From: Phorcus lineatus
Taxonomy: Eukaryota; Mollusca; Gastropoda; Trochida; Trochidae
DNA: 64,000 nt
Assembly: GCA_921293015.1 (NCBI GenBank)
Contig: OV121093.1
Span: forward strand, 25,988,622 to 26,052,621
Direction: 5' to 3'
Numbering within the stretch: position 1 is the first letter of the stretch; each line of letters starts with the position of its first letter. Position numbers and translations under genes: made by a program. Under the pieces are notes generated by a model. It saw only the letters and a list, made by a program, of their open reading frames with translations, was not told the DNA's origin and did no database searches. Shown one piece after another: positions 36,119 to 47,860 of this stretch.

Positions 36119-39100
36119 ATGGAGCAGAACGGCAATCAGAACCTGCCTCCAACCACCCTGTGTCGCACAGGATGTGGTTTCTACGGCAACGCTGCTTTCG
36201 ACGGCATGTGCTCTAAGTGCTACAAGGACGCATTAAAACGCAAACAGAATTCCTCATCGCCGGTCAGTAGCGGCCGCGTCAGTCCCACAGGTGAGACTAC
36301 TACGACAGACGTCAGCAGCATGTCGGCCTCATTGGCACAGACGACTCTAGGTAATTCTTGTCCTTTTATTTACTTTGTCCGCTCCTCTCCTGGCTGCCTT
36401 CCTTCCTTCCTGCTGTCTGTGCTGCGTCTCCTGTTGTCCGTTCTGCTTTCTCTTGCATTCCAAGATGTCTGTCCACTCTGCACTGTTCTTTGAGTTTGAC
36501 CCAGAGATTTCTGTAGTTATTGTGTCATGTTGTTGGGTTTCAAGCTAGAACAACTCACTCTGCAAGGCAAAAGTTACGCAAGTCTCCTTCACAGGCAAAT
36601 TTAAGCCTTACATGATTTCACCAACATTAGTATATTAGGTGCAGGGCCTTTATCCGCGAATCTTCAGAAAACATATCAATGATTTGTGCAACTACTTTTG
36701 TCAACTTGCCCTTTAGCAAATTACCATAGACACAACTATTGGTTAAAATGTCCCATTATGTATAAAATACAAACTGAAAATGAGATCCTTTTCATCAAGC
36801 AAATATACACTAAAATGGTTAAGTGGAAAGAATGTTGATATTTGCCCTTTGGCAATCTTAGAAAAGAGTTGCAGCAGCAAAATACTCAATGCACAGCAAC
36901 GCAGCTGGCCAAAGGTCATGTCTTCTTTGCTGAAGGCTGAATAGTGACACATCATGTATCACATTTATAACCAATCCTACAGCAAAGGTTAAAAGTTTAT
37001 TCCTGTATCATAACACTGGTTAAAAAAAAGAATTTTCCTGTCATATTAGCTGCTTTTGTCAAACTTTTGAATTTCTACTGTTAGCTCTATGTACATGATG
37101 ATAGTCGGTGCTGCTACATTGCTTTATTGATAAGAATAAGATGAATTAACTTTTCATATTTAATTACTGCCATGGACTTAGAGATGTCTACTTTGGGTGG
37201 TATGTAAGGGTGCTTTTTTTTCTAACCTTTTTTGCCGATGTCAGAATTGCTTAATCATTTAGATATTCTGTATTTTACGCATCTGAAAGTTTTTTATTTG
37301 TTTTCATTCTCAGGTTCAAATAAAGATTGCCTGACATTTAATAATTTTTGGAAAACTTATGTGCTTCATTTTGCCTACTGTAAATATGCTTCTTTCGGTT
37401 ATATGTCCAATCTATGACACCTTCAAAATGACTTAAATTGTATAGATGGGTAAATTTAAAAATGTTTTTGTAAAGTGAATTGATTTAATTTAGATTTTTT
37501 TTTTTAAAACATCTATTGGTAGTAAGTTCTCAATTTAAGGATTGGTTTACAGATCTCTTCTGATAAGAGTAGATATTGTTCAAATTGTGGAGAGCATTTC
37601 AGAATTTTATAATAAACTCTTTTCAAAGAGTTGTCTCTATGATTGGAAGCAATGATCTTTTAAATATGATCTACGTTGGAAGTGATCCTTGAGTACAAGG
37701 GATATCAAAATCATTGGGAGTACAGCCCTTACAGAGAATATGTTTGATGTGATTTACTCAGGCATAATGCCATAGAGTTTTGTTTTCATTTGTAATGTAT
37801 TGAAGGATATAAGCTGCTATTTTGTTATGTGAACATCAATTAACACCAGTAGAAGATAAGTTGTTTTAAAAAAGCTGAATAGGTTTTCTACCAACAATCA
37901 CTATCTGTTATTATATTACTTCTTTTGTAAGCTTGTGTGCTGTAGTTGAATGGACGTTTTTGCATGTATTGATGTAAATATATGTCTGCCAGATTATCCC
38001 TCTTTCTTTCTGCTCAGAGTTGTTTCCCTTTATGTTTCTTTTTGTGGTGAATGTGTATGTTTGTTGGGGCATGGTTTTGTGCTTTGATATTGCTATAGTT
38101 AAGTTAGTCTTTAAGTTTGGGATAGATTAGTTTTGACTGATATTGGGATTATTTTTTCTCTCCTTTTTTTAAAAAGTATTTTTCTTTCTTATTGATTTGA
38201 TAACTTGTTTTTGAGAGTTGACGACTGCGACTGACATTTACTGATTCTTTACATGAATAACTTGTATGCTTACCTAGAAGTTTGAGGATATATCTTCTCA
38301 CACAAATCTACATGTTGAGAGGGACGTGACTTAGGATACTTTAATGGTTCAGAACTGGGAGGAAATGTTTGTTTGAATTCTTGCACAACTTTCGAACAAC
38401 TTGATAGAGTAGCCATTTAGAACCCATAAGGTAGTTGGCTAGTAATTGCTCACTATGATCACACCATTTGGACAAGTGCATTTCATCAACCTGGTCATAG
38501 TCTTTCAACTTAACTGGTCCCCTTGACTATCCTTGAAAGCAAATGTTGAAAAGTGTTTCCAAATATGTATCCCTCTCAAAGTGTTAATTTTCAAATTTGA
38601 GGAATATAAACATATGTAGCAATTCATTACTAGCAAAAATACCGATGCTAACTGTAATCCACTTACTACCTGGTAATAAGTGTATCTGTCTGCCATAGGG
38701 TCGACGTCCCCAGACCCGCCTTCATCGAGCTCCCCTCCCCCTGCCAACACCCCAAGCTCCACCAACACGACCCCCAGTGTGGAGACCGCCACGCCCACCG
38801 TGCCTGTAGCCAGCGCCAGTCAGGAAAAGGACGCAGAGAAAACAGATGAAGGTGCTGCAGGTACTATTATAATAATTAACGATTATGATCTTCTTATTTT
38901 CTGGGTATCTTTTAAACAACATATTTTTTGTGTGCACTGCACACCTATCTCAAGGGATGTTTCATAAATCCATAACACCTTCAATCTTTTAAAATCCTTC
39001 TTCATTAGGGTATTGCCTGCACATGGTTTCCCTCTTATAGTCCATAATAACCAAGCAACTGGAGTTTATTTAAGGGCCGATAGGTAACCAGCTAATAATA

Positions 39101-42100
39101 TTACCTCATATTGAGCAATAATGGCACTGCTAAAATGAGTGTCAATATGCGTCTTCATGCTATGAAAATCCACTGAATGCTATCAGAATTGTAGGAGACC
39201 AAGATAATTTTCATGTCACTGTGCAAACTCCACTGTAACCGTCAGCTCTATAAGGACATATGGGTTGAGCCCCCCTCCCCCCACAAGCATTCAGTCAGTC
39301 TAGATGCTAGATAATATTGAGTTGCACTGGTTGAGGATGAAGAAGTAATGAAAGCTGTGCTGGTGTTGTACAGGAGGCTCGGAGGTATCTGACGACAGCA
39401 AGTCAGACGATGGCAAGGATAAGAAGCCCAAGAAGAATAGATGTCACACCTGCAAGAAGAAGGTTGGACTTACAGGTGATGATAAAACATAGTCTTCCAT
39501 GTAGTTACAGAGGCAAGATCATGAAAGGGAGGTAATATTGTTGGGTCGAGTTTGGATCCATTGTATAAGTGGAGACTGATTGGGATGGTTTGCAGGATTG
39601 TGTAAAACCAGCCCAGTGTCCCCTGTACAAAGAATTTGGCACCACTTCCATTCTAGCCCTGTTTTGTAAAAAGAAACATTTTATGGATCATTGCTTCATT
39701 CAGAAATTAATACTTATCCATGGATTATCAAGCATGGTTAATCCATAATCTACTGATCTGCAATGTACACAGCTATTGCTCATGTTATTAATCCTTGTGA
39801 ACCAACTTTAGTGCAATGAATATTTGATTATGTAAGATTAACACATGAGCAAGTGTTACATGGAACTTTACAAGAGAACTGAAGAAAATTGTTTTACCAG
39901 CAGGGGTTCACAAATTAAGTTGATTTAAAAAAAAAAAAAATTTTTGTGGGGGGGGGGGGGGGGGTTGTCCTTTGGAAAGTGTAAGTTTTATATTTCACGT
40001 TTTCAGCTAGTTTATCAATGAAATAAAGGGTCAGTTAATCCCTATACACAGAAAGGGTGGAGTCAATCTTCCCAGTGAAGAGTGTCTTTTCAGTTGAGAC
40101 ATAGTTATGTACACTTTTGTCTAGAAAATTATCATAGCAATAACTTTTAATTTCAGAAAGATTTTTTGCATCTATGTAAACCAGTATTTGAAGAGCACAT
40201 AGCTGTAGTTTTGAAACAATACACTTACTCAATAAAAGAGAATTTTAAAAATAAAATTAGAGTACCTAAGATTAAAATTTGCCTCTGTATGTGTCATGTC
40301 ATGATCAGTTAAGTGAATGGCTTAAAATCTTCCATTCATAATATCATTTTTACCTCAGCAGACCCCTCTCGCCCCCAAGTTTACAATCACCCCACTCCAA
40401 GACAGCTGTAACCCCAGACTGGCCACTGCTGCCTGTGGGCATCGGCCACAAGCACTAGAGATGATGCTGAACCTTATTTTATAATGATATGACAAAACTA
40501 GACCCATAGACTTTGTAAGAAGTATAAAAGGATCCTAAGGCCAAACAGTGTCATAAATCTGATGCATACGTGGCTTGAGAATCCACAACTTACATCAAAT
40601 AGATTAAGGATGCACAGTATTATTGGTATATTGGTATATTGCAATACAGAAACCTCATGGTACGTACCGGTACAGTCTTCTGAAAATATCCGATATATGG
40701 GAAGTCTTAGAATTAACTTTTTTTGTGTAAAATTGCAGAAAAACAAAACACCATATGATTTTACTGAAAGTTGTTGACAAAGGTGAATGTGCAAAGTAGA
40801 AATAGCACAGACATGTTGAAATACAAAACCAGTCACTTAATTATCTCACTTTGCAAAATGACGTCCAGTTGAGCATTGATCACTGTCATAATTGCTGTTA
40901 GTCAAGAGACCATGGAAAAACAAAAATATGAAAAGTACCAATATATTGCAATATGTTTTGCAATATGCTTTTCTGTATTGCAGTATATTGCGATATTGAA
41001 ATGAGGACCGATACCCATCCTTAATATAGATGGGCCTAAATTGGAATAGAAATATGTCATTATGTCAAGAGGCAGAATTTAAATGGGTAATCTTTTAAAA
41101 AATGATTTCATCGAGGAAATACAATGATATTATTCAAGTCATTCTCATAGAATATTTTCTACCAGCACATTCATTCACTTATTTTATTTTTGCCATGAAA
41201 TCTCATTTTACTATAGCATATGTTAGGGTCTCTCATAGTAAAAGTTCACATTACCTTTGACCTCCCCGACTCCAGCGACCATTAGAAGGTTGGGCACATT
41301 GGCTGATACGATCTCCCCTAGTGTGCCAGTGACTAATCTTAGAGCCTTAAGTACCTACCCATGGGTAAATCAGGCCTGTTTCACCCATTAAGGATTTCTT
41401 TGTTAAAGAAATGAGGTTTGAGAGTAAATGTATGAGAACATGTGATAATTAGACGGTGTGAGAGTCAAATGTCATCTTCGAAAAGCTATGTTTTGACTTA
41501 GTCTAATGAATAAAACCCACTTAATAAATATCATAAATAATAACAAACCATCACCAACTACAATAGTTACATGTTTGCCGATTTATTGCATATTAATAAC
41601 ATTATTTAATTATAAAGTCACTGATAAGATACAGAGTCGCTGTTTTATATAAATCTAAAATATTTCAGTTAGGACTCGCCAGCGGTCATGTATATTTCAC
41701 AAGCATGTTTTTATTTATAAGCTGTGAACCAGTGATGCCCATCCACCAAGAGCTTATAAACCCTGTGGAAAATCTGTGCTGAAAGTGCACATCTCATACT
41801 AACGACAGCTCCATTAAAGCAATGTACAGCCTTGGTTAATCATCCGAGAATTCTCTGCTGTTTATGTCGCCTTTTGGACTTTAGCCAATCCGGTTGCTCA
41901 TTTATCAGATCTCATGCTAGGCAATCATATTCTATCACTTAATATCAAGTTTTTTAATTGGTTAGTATTTTCATCACTCAAGCCTCCGTTTGTCCCTGGA
42001 TTTATTGTTACTGTCTCTGTTGCAGGCTTCATGTGTCGATGTGGGGGTCTGTATTGCAGTCTACACCGGTATTCAGACAAGCATGATTGCAATTTTGATT

Positions 42101-42174
42101 ACAAAGAACTAGCACAGCAACAGATCCGCAAGAATAACCCTGTTGTTGTCGGCAAGAAGATACAGAAGATATAA
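36119..42174 (+). CDS. ZFAND5/6: AN1/A20 zinc-finger protein, ZFAND5/6 type (complete, four coding exons)
   Basis: Such proteins bind ubiquitin through the A20 finger and modulate NF-kB signalling, proteasome activity and protein turnover in the cytosol. Coding exons are 36119-36350, 38699-38860, 39374-39475 and 42026-42174; all junctions are phase 1. They give 214 residues, against 213 and 208 for the human paralogues. The A20 finger is C15-x3-C19-x11-C31-x2-C34 ([18 protein letters not shown]). Residues about 78-131 form a serine, proline and threonine-rich linker. The AN1 finger starts at C155 ([12 protein letters not shown]) and holds C169, C171, C176, H179, H185 and C187; exon 4 breaks off within it after residue T165. 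The C-terminus [12 protein letters not shown] is nearly identical to the vertebrate tail. The acceptor ending at 36083 leaves 35 bases of 5' UTR before the ATG. Which vertebrate paralogue is closer cannot be settled, because they duplicated later. Confidence 0.95.
39927..39964. repeat. Homopolymer block A14-T5-G-T-G17
   Basis: Fourteen A, five T, GT and then seventeen G occur in intron 3 of the ZFAND gene. The G run could form a quadruplex but is also the kind of tract where assemblies err in length. Confidence 0.8.
40603..41027. mobile_element. MITE-like element with inverted ends (ZFAND intron 3)
   Basis: The left end ATTAAGGATGCAC and the right end CCCATCCTTAAT are inverted. Inside, TATTGCAATACAGAAA on the left faces TTTCTGTATTGCAGTATA on the right. 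The 425-bp span carries many TATTGCAATA words and no coding capacity. Ends of this style are seen in hAT-like MITEs. An 8-bp target duplication is not clear. Confidence 0.55.
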
Positions 42175-44160
42175 GAAGGATAAAATAGTTTGGGTGAATG
42201 GTGGACTCGCGTCCAATTTTGTCAAGTTTTCCGGAGAACAAACAAGGAAGCGGCTATGCATGTGGGATTTCGTTTTTTTATGATGATGATGATAAAAAAG
42301 AAAAATATTGGCAATTATCAAGCTTGATTTCTTCTATTACTACACGAATCAACACTTTGATGTCTCGCCTCCTCAAGTTTTTGATTTCCTTCGTTTGTGC
42401 CGCATGCGTGTGTGAATTGAATTTCTAGCACAGGTTTGTGCTCATGACGGCATCACAGCGCTGCCAGAAAGGGACTGTTGAGCGCTGATGATGTTTGTCC
42501 AAGCCGAAATGGACGGTACCAAAATGGCAGAACTGCCGAGCTTCACCTATAATCATTATGTATCAATGATCATGATTCAGATTTTTTCTTTCTTATTATT
42601 ACTTTACTTTATAACCGTGTGTAATTTTTTGACCCAATGTGAACTACATATATGTGCGTATGTAAGTTTGTATGTAAATTTGTTTGAGGTAAAATCTTGG
42701 GCGTTTTATTACCCACGATATTACTACTCCTATGTTTACGATTGTTTACAGTGTCCTCGCCATGTATTCAACTGACAAGAATTGAGTCTGATAGTTACGA
42801 TCTAATTATTTGAGTGCTGTGACTAAATCTTAACACTGGTAGTCAGATCTGTTACCCAATGTTCACATGTCCAGAGGTAATCTTGGAGCTTATTTAACAC
42901 TTTACCTGCCAGATTATTAAAGTTTTCACCAGTCAATTATAAGCTGTTCCAAGTTACAGGATTGACATCAAGCAGCGTAATCAGCTGAAAGTCCAGGACT
43001 TCATAGTGTTCTCACTGCATCTAATAAGAGGTTTAATTGAACTAATCATAGTATAGGACATGCAATATCAATATTGATTATCGGCATTATTTATTTACAC
43101 GTCAATGCTATTTTGACAGCTGTTAATTACAGTGATATGGACATGAAAATGTTACCTTTGGGGTCAGAATGACCAGATTGTTTTGGGTGTTGAGTAGGTT
43201 CAATATAGTAGTAGTTATTTTTTTCCTCATATGATTTGTTCTGTTATTATTTGAAGTCTGAATTGTATATGTTTATTTTGCTGTACAAGTAGCCAGTTGC
43301 CCCACATAAAATCAGATTATTTATTTCTAGTCCTGCTCTCTTAGCTCAGTAAGCTTATAATATATGTTCAAAATTGTCCCATAAAATGGAAGATCAGAGG
43401 GTTAGTGTAATTGTCCAATAAAACAAATTTATTTGTCTCAGAACACCAAAGCAATTAGGTCATATTGTTCTAATTTGTTACCTTGTCAATAAAATGTCAA
43501 TTGCTGGTCAAGAAAATTTTGTGAGCTTGAATTAAATCCCCTTATCTTCATAAAATAGGTAATTTATGATCATTTTTAAAATGAGTTATATTTTCATTGA
43601 CCAATATCCTGAAAATCTAAAAAGAATTCCAGTCTTAAAGTTGCAGCACAGAGTCAAATTTCATGAAAATTTTAAGTTCAGTTGTTCCTTGGCATTTTAT
43701 TATGTAAGTTTTACTTTGGAAATCTATTTGGTTTCTATGTAACTGTTCTATGATTTTATAAAGTTTAATGAAACATGTAAGATTTTATCAAGTTCAATAA
43801 TTTAACTCTAACTTGGCATTTTAATCATATTAAAACATAATCTCTCCTAGTTCGTTTTTTTCAAAAGATTCTCAATTTTTTCAAAAAGCAATGTCATTTT
43901 TTATTTATGAATATTTTATATCTGCTGAAGTAATCCTGTCAGCTATCAATAATGATATGCAACCATATATCACTACACGTTAATATTGTAATAATCCCTA
44001 ATAATAATTCAGCCCCTTAGTATTCTTTACTGATATTTGTCTGATTTACAAGCCCTTCTCATAGATGATGTAATGATTTTTGCAATGTTTATTATCCGTA
44101 TTTGCCACCCCAGTTTTCAGTATGCAGATATAATTAATGCTTCCCCCAGCGCTCCATACA
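42175..44160 (+). other. ZFAND 3' UTR and downstream flank
   Basis: Several AATAAA hexamers follow the stop codon, for example near 43415 and 43486, so the 3' UTR may be about 1.3 kb. Open frames at 42198 and 42488 plus have no recognisable motif and are taken as UTR noise. Confidence 0.4.
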
Positions 44161-44180
44161 AATGATTGGTTACTTGGCAG

Positions 44181-44194
44181 GTTGCCACAGCAAC
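44181..44194. promoter_or_regulatory. X-box-like RFX site
   Basis: GTTGCCACAGCAAC matches the 14-base RFX palindrome consensus at 12 positions with both half-sites intact, and an ATTGG (inverted CCAAT) lies 13 bases upstream. It is 2 kb beyond the ZFAND stop and not next to any start I can see, so it would be a distal element if real. Confidence 0.3.
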
Positions 44195-45108
44195 ACGAGA
44201 TTTTTAAGAATGATTAATATAAAAGTTGTCAGTGCTTTCTTAATACAAAAAGAAGCATTTATGAGTATTAAAACTTGAAATATTTTGTGTGTTCTTGTTT
44301 ATTTTTATTGTGTCTAAAGCTTTCATCTGTAGGGTAAAAAATCACATCTCTGATGTCTACAGAATTGTAAAAAGGTGACAATTAGTTGAAATTGAGATGT
44401 TAAAGATGAACACTTGGACAACAAGAGTCACAAGATTGTTACAATTGGAAGAAAATATATTTCCATTTGTGTTTGGTAAGAATAATTTCTGGTAATAAAT
44501 GGCTTATTAGGTGTAAGGCTCTCCAAAATGGGATTTGTCGAGTGTTATTAACCTTTAGTGATGTCATTGTGACTATAGTTCTTTGAGGTCATTTTATAAC
44601 TTCGTGTCCTTCTGTCCCACATGAAATGGAAATTAATCTAGTATCTAGATGGAGGTTATTTTCAACAAATGGCCACGAAGTAGTAGAATCCTTATTCAGA
44701 TTACAATAATGATATTGGTTTTTGGTCAAAGCCAATCTGTTTACTAACTACTTTATTTAAATTATCTCTAATTTCAACTTTCAATCTTCAAATAATTGGG
44801 GAAATGCCCATACTGCCAATTATAGTAACTTTAATTGAACTTTCAAACTGTTTATAAGCCAGCGAAGAAACAAGATTGCGATATATGTGAAGTTGAAAAT
44901 TATAAATAAATTTAAAAGATTTGCTAATTCAGAAGAACTCATAGACTTTTTCTGTCACATTCCAAAACTCCACCCAAAACAGTGCCACATAACAAGAATG
45001 TCCCCCTGTAAAATAGTACAAACTAAATACAGTATTACCAATGTGATAAATTTTAGGTTGTTATGGGCTGTATAAATACAATTTAAAGCAACATGGCATG
45101 CTTCATCT

Positions 45109-45249
45109 CATCTTCCTACGCAAAGCTTAACTATTGCCAGTCTCGAACTGTCCAAGTTACTTGGACAGTTCGAGACTGGCAATAGTTAAGCTTCCAAGTT
45201 ACTTGGACAGTTCGAGACTGGCAATAGTTAAGCTTTGCGTAGGAAGATG
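45109..45249. mobile_element. 141-bp foldback insert with 9-bp flanking repeats
   Basis: The terminal 48 bases (45109-45156) are an exact inverted copy of 45202-45249, beginning CATCTTCCTACGC. The spacer contains a second, 34-base copy of the right arm (45160-45193). GCTTCATCT flanks the insert at 45100-45108 and 45250-45258, looking like a 9-bp target duplication. Long inverted repeats with 9-11 bp duplications recall Mutator-like or foldback MITEs; a template-switching event is the alternative. Confidence 0.85.
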
Positions 45250-45516
45250 GCTTCATCTGAGCACAATATTAATAAGAAAACCTTCCATATTACTAGGGCA
45301 TATCGTTAAGATTAAAGCTCTGAATCAATAGGAATATGTAACCTCCACTGGAAGTTAAACACGCCAGGAAGCACGGTGTGATATGATGCTTATTTCAGCA
45401 CGTGCGGCACGAGCAACTCAAAACTAGAGCAAGAGTCACTGTGTTCTTCGATGGGGCAACATGTTTATACTATATTGGCCTGTACTGAAATAATTTAGGG
45501 ATATTTGACTTTTTAA

Positions 45517-46125
45517 ACGCACTAGTGCACACCAATACTTCGTAAACACAACGAATGCATAGATACTGCATATCTCTCGATATTACTCATGACCCTCACT
45601 CAAGTAATCTACCTCGTAAATTATTTAACAAATATTTACGTCGTCAGGTAGTAAAGTGGAATTTTAAAGACCGGAAGTATTTAATGCAACGTAACTTTAA
45701 ATCCGCTTGAACTACGATATCGGAAATATTAAAATTTTGCTTGTAAACAGAAAAGCGGAAACGGCAGCTGCTTTGGTCAATCTAATAACAATGCTAGTGC
45801 TGTGTTATTAAATCGGTTAATTTACAACATTGCTTTCATAAAACATATTTCATTCTTTGTTCTCAGTTCAGAGTTTAGGTAGATTCAATAGCTACACATA
45901 ATACTAGTACAGCCGCGTTCAACTATATAATTTATCCGTTTTGGCTTAGCTAACCATAGATGTCCAAGCCGACAGCGGCTGGCTAAACCCTTTCATTGTT
46001 GATTGTAGGTCAACTGTAAAGAATTTTAAGTATTTCTTTGCATCGATAGAAAGCTTAAGTGAATGCATAAGTCCTCTTAAACTTAAAACAGTCAATTTAA
46101 GCCGTTAAAGCGTGCACTAATGCCT
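45517..46125. mobile_element. 609-bp MITE with TTAA target duplication (piggyBac-like ends)
   Basis: TTAA at 45513-45516 and 46126-46129 flank inverted ends ACGCACTAGTGCACAC and AGGCATTAGTGCACGC (13 of 16 match). The interior has no open frame of note. TTAA duplication is the rule for piggyBac elements. A related left end lies at 14381. Confidence 0.72.
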
Positions 46126-47514
46126 TTAAGGGGGATATTTTATCAATATGACAGTGGCACGATACGTCTTTATTTATGATTTCAAAATATCCTGAACTTA
46201 ACTTATTTTGTCCAGTATATATGGCATATGTGTTAATTTTCATTATTCTAAACTTGAAAGGCTTTGTTTCATATTTTGTGAAACATATTAAATATTTCCC
46301 GTCAAAATAATAAGCAAATGACGGTCATTTAAGTATTACCTGTATATAGTTATATAGTGGGTAGCGTATTGGCTTTCTCCTAATGGTAATATAAGATATA
46401 TGAATTCATTATATATCTCACATATTCACCTCAAATGAAAACTAATTTATAATTATTAATTTTAAATAAAAATCGAAAACCTATAAGCCGAAATCACACG
46501 TCCAATTTACATTCATACTTTTTGTAACCTATATGTTTGGCCTGTCTGCTTGTTTGAAGCAGTTGTTTGTTTGAAATTTTTTTTTTATTTATTAACGCGC
46601 GCTATTGTCCGGTTTTCGATCAACAACTTCTACCTTCACATTGTTTGATATTTCAATGATACTTTTCAGTAACAATCTGTACTTAATTCTCGATTAAATT
46701 ACACCATTGATAACGTTTGTATGTGACTCTAACTCGAAAACTATGTTTCATGAAATCTGATCGGCTGATTGATAAAGGTTATCGCCACTGTTGCCTATTA
46801 GAGGGTATATTTCACTGATGAAATAGAGTATCTCATCCTCAATTATATAACAAAAGTGAATATAACATGTATTTACAAATTTGAGGTCCTTTACCTCAAT
46901 CGTCCTTGTATCGAAACATCCCCCAGATGTCAAATATTATAGGCCTATGACAATGATAGGTTAAATGAAAAAGGGAAAACCGCCTCTCTGTAGAAAGTTT
47001 GGCTGAACTCACACGCCATTAACACGAATACTGATTTTAGAACAACTAAACACTATATACTATATCAGTGTTAGATAAGTTTTCAAAGTTACGGAGGAAT
47101 TTACTTGCGCAACTACCGATACATTGTCCGGTTTTCGATCATAAATCACGACTTCACATTGCCATTCCACGGATAGGCATTCAGGTGATAAGTTCAATAG
47201 CTTATAAAATGACAGTTTAGTTTGCCATGTGATCAAACAAAATGAATGATACAACCTATACTCCATGTCACTCACAAAACTTGCAGGTTTCATCGCAACA
47301 GGGTCATGCAGGTGTGCCGATCCTTCCTCTCAGCAAAATTATTTCTAAGTCATGATGTTAGGAAAATGTTTTGCAAATGGCATCCACAGTTGGTCACTCG
47401 CTCGCCTTTCCGTTACACTGTGCGCATCCAAGGCGTGCGTGATATGTTGGTTGGCTATTATCTTCTTAAATTAAAGGGGCACAGTGTTATATCGGGGTCA
47501 AACATGACGAACAC

Positions 47515-47572
47515 GCGAGAGAGACAGACAGAGAGAGAGAGGAGACAGGGACAGACAGACAGACAGACACCT
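47515..47572. repeat. GA and GACA microsatellite
   Basis: Runs of GAGA followed by repeated GACA units. Simple repeat. Confidence 0.9.
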
Positions 47573-47697
47573 TTGCCACTACAGTGACGTGACGAACAAT
47601 GACGAGATCCTGTGACTCGCGCTGAAACTAACGTTGCTAGGCAAAGGTGATGTTCTGAAGAAAAAACATGTCACCACTTATGATGTAACTAAAAGCC

Positions 47698-47860
47698 ATG
47701 TAAATGGGACGCGGAATTTCGACTTCTGAAAAAAGATTTGGCCGTTTTCCAAAGCAATTTGAAATAAAAAAATATCATAATTTGGGTGTTTGAGAGATGA
47801 AGATGAAAGTTTAGAAAGGCGATTTTCATTTAACCCAGACACCTAAGGTATTTGTCTCTT
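47698..47860 (+). repeat. Dispersed repeat, copy also at 57115-57285
   Basis: CATGTAAATGGGACGCGGAA, GACTTCT, ATCATAATTT, TTTGAGARATGAAG and CGATTTTCATTTAACCC occur in the same order and spacing in both places. Identity appears to be about 75-80 percent. Class unknown. Confidence 0.65.

Noticed and set aside
36351-36493. Read-through extension of ZFAND exon 1 frame
   Set aside because: The open frame continues past a consensus GTAATT donor into intron; homology shows that splicing occurs at 36350.
47246-47587. 113-residue plus-strand frame
   Set aside because: The second half is microsatellite translation and the first half has no recognised motif.
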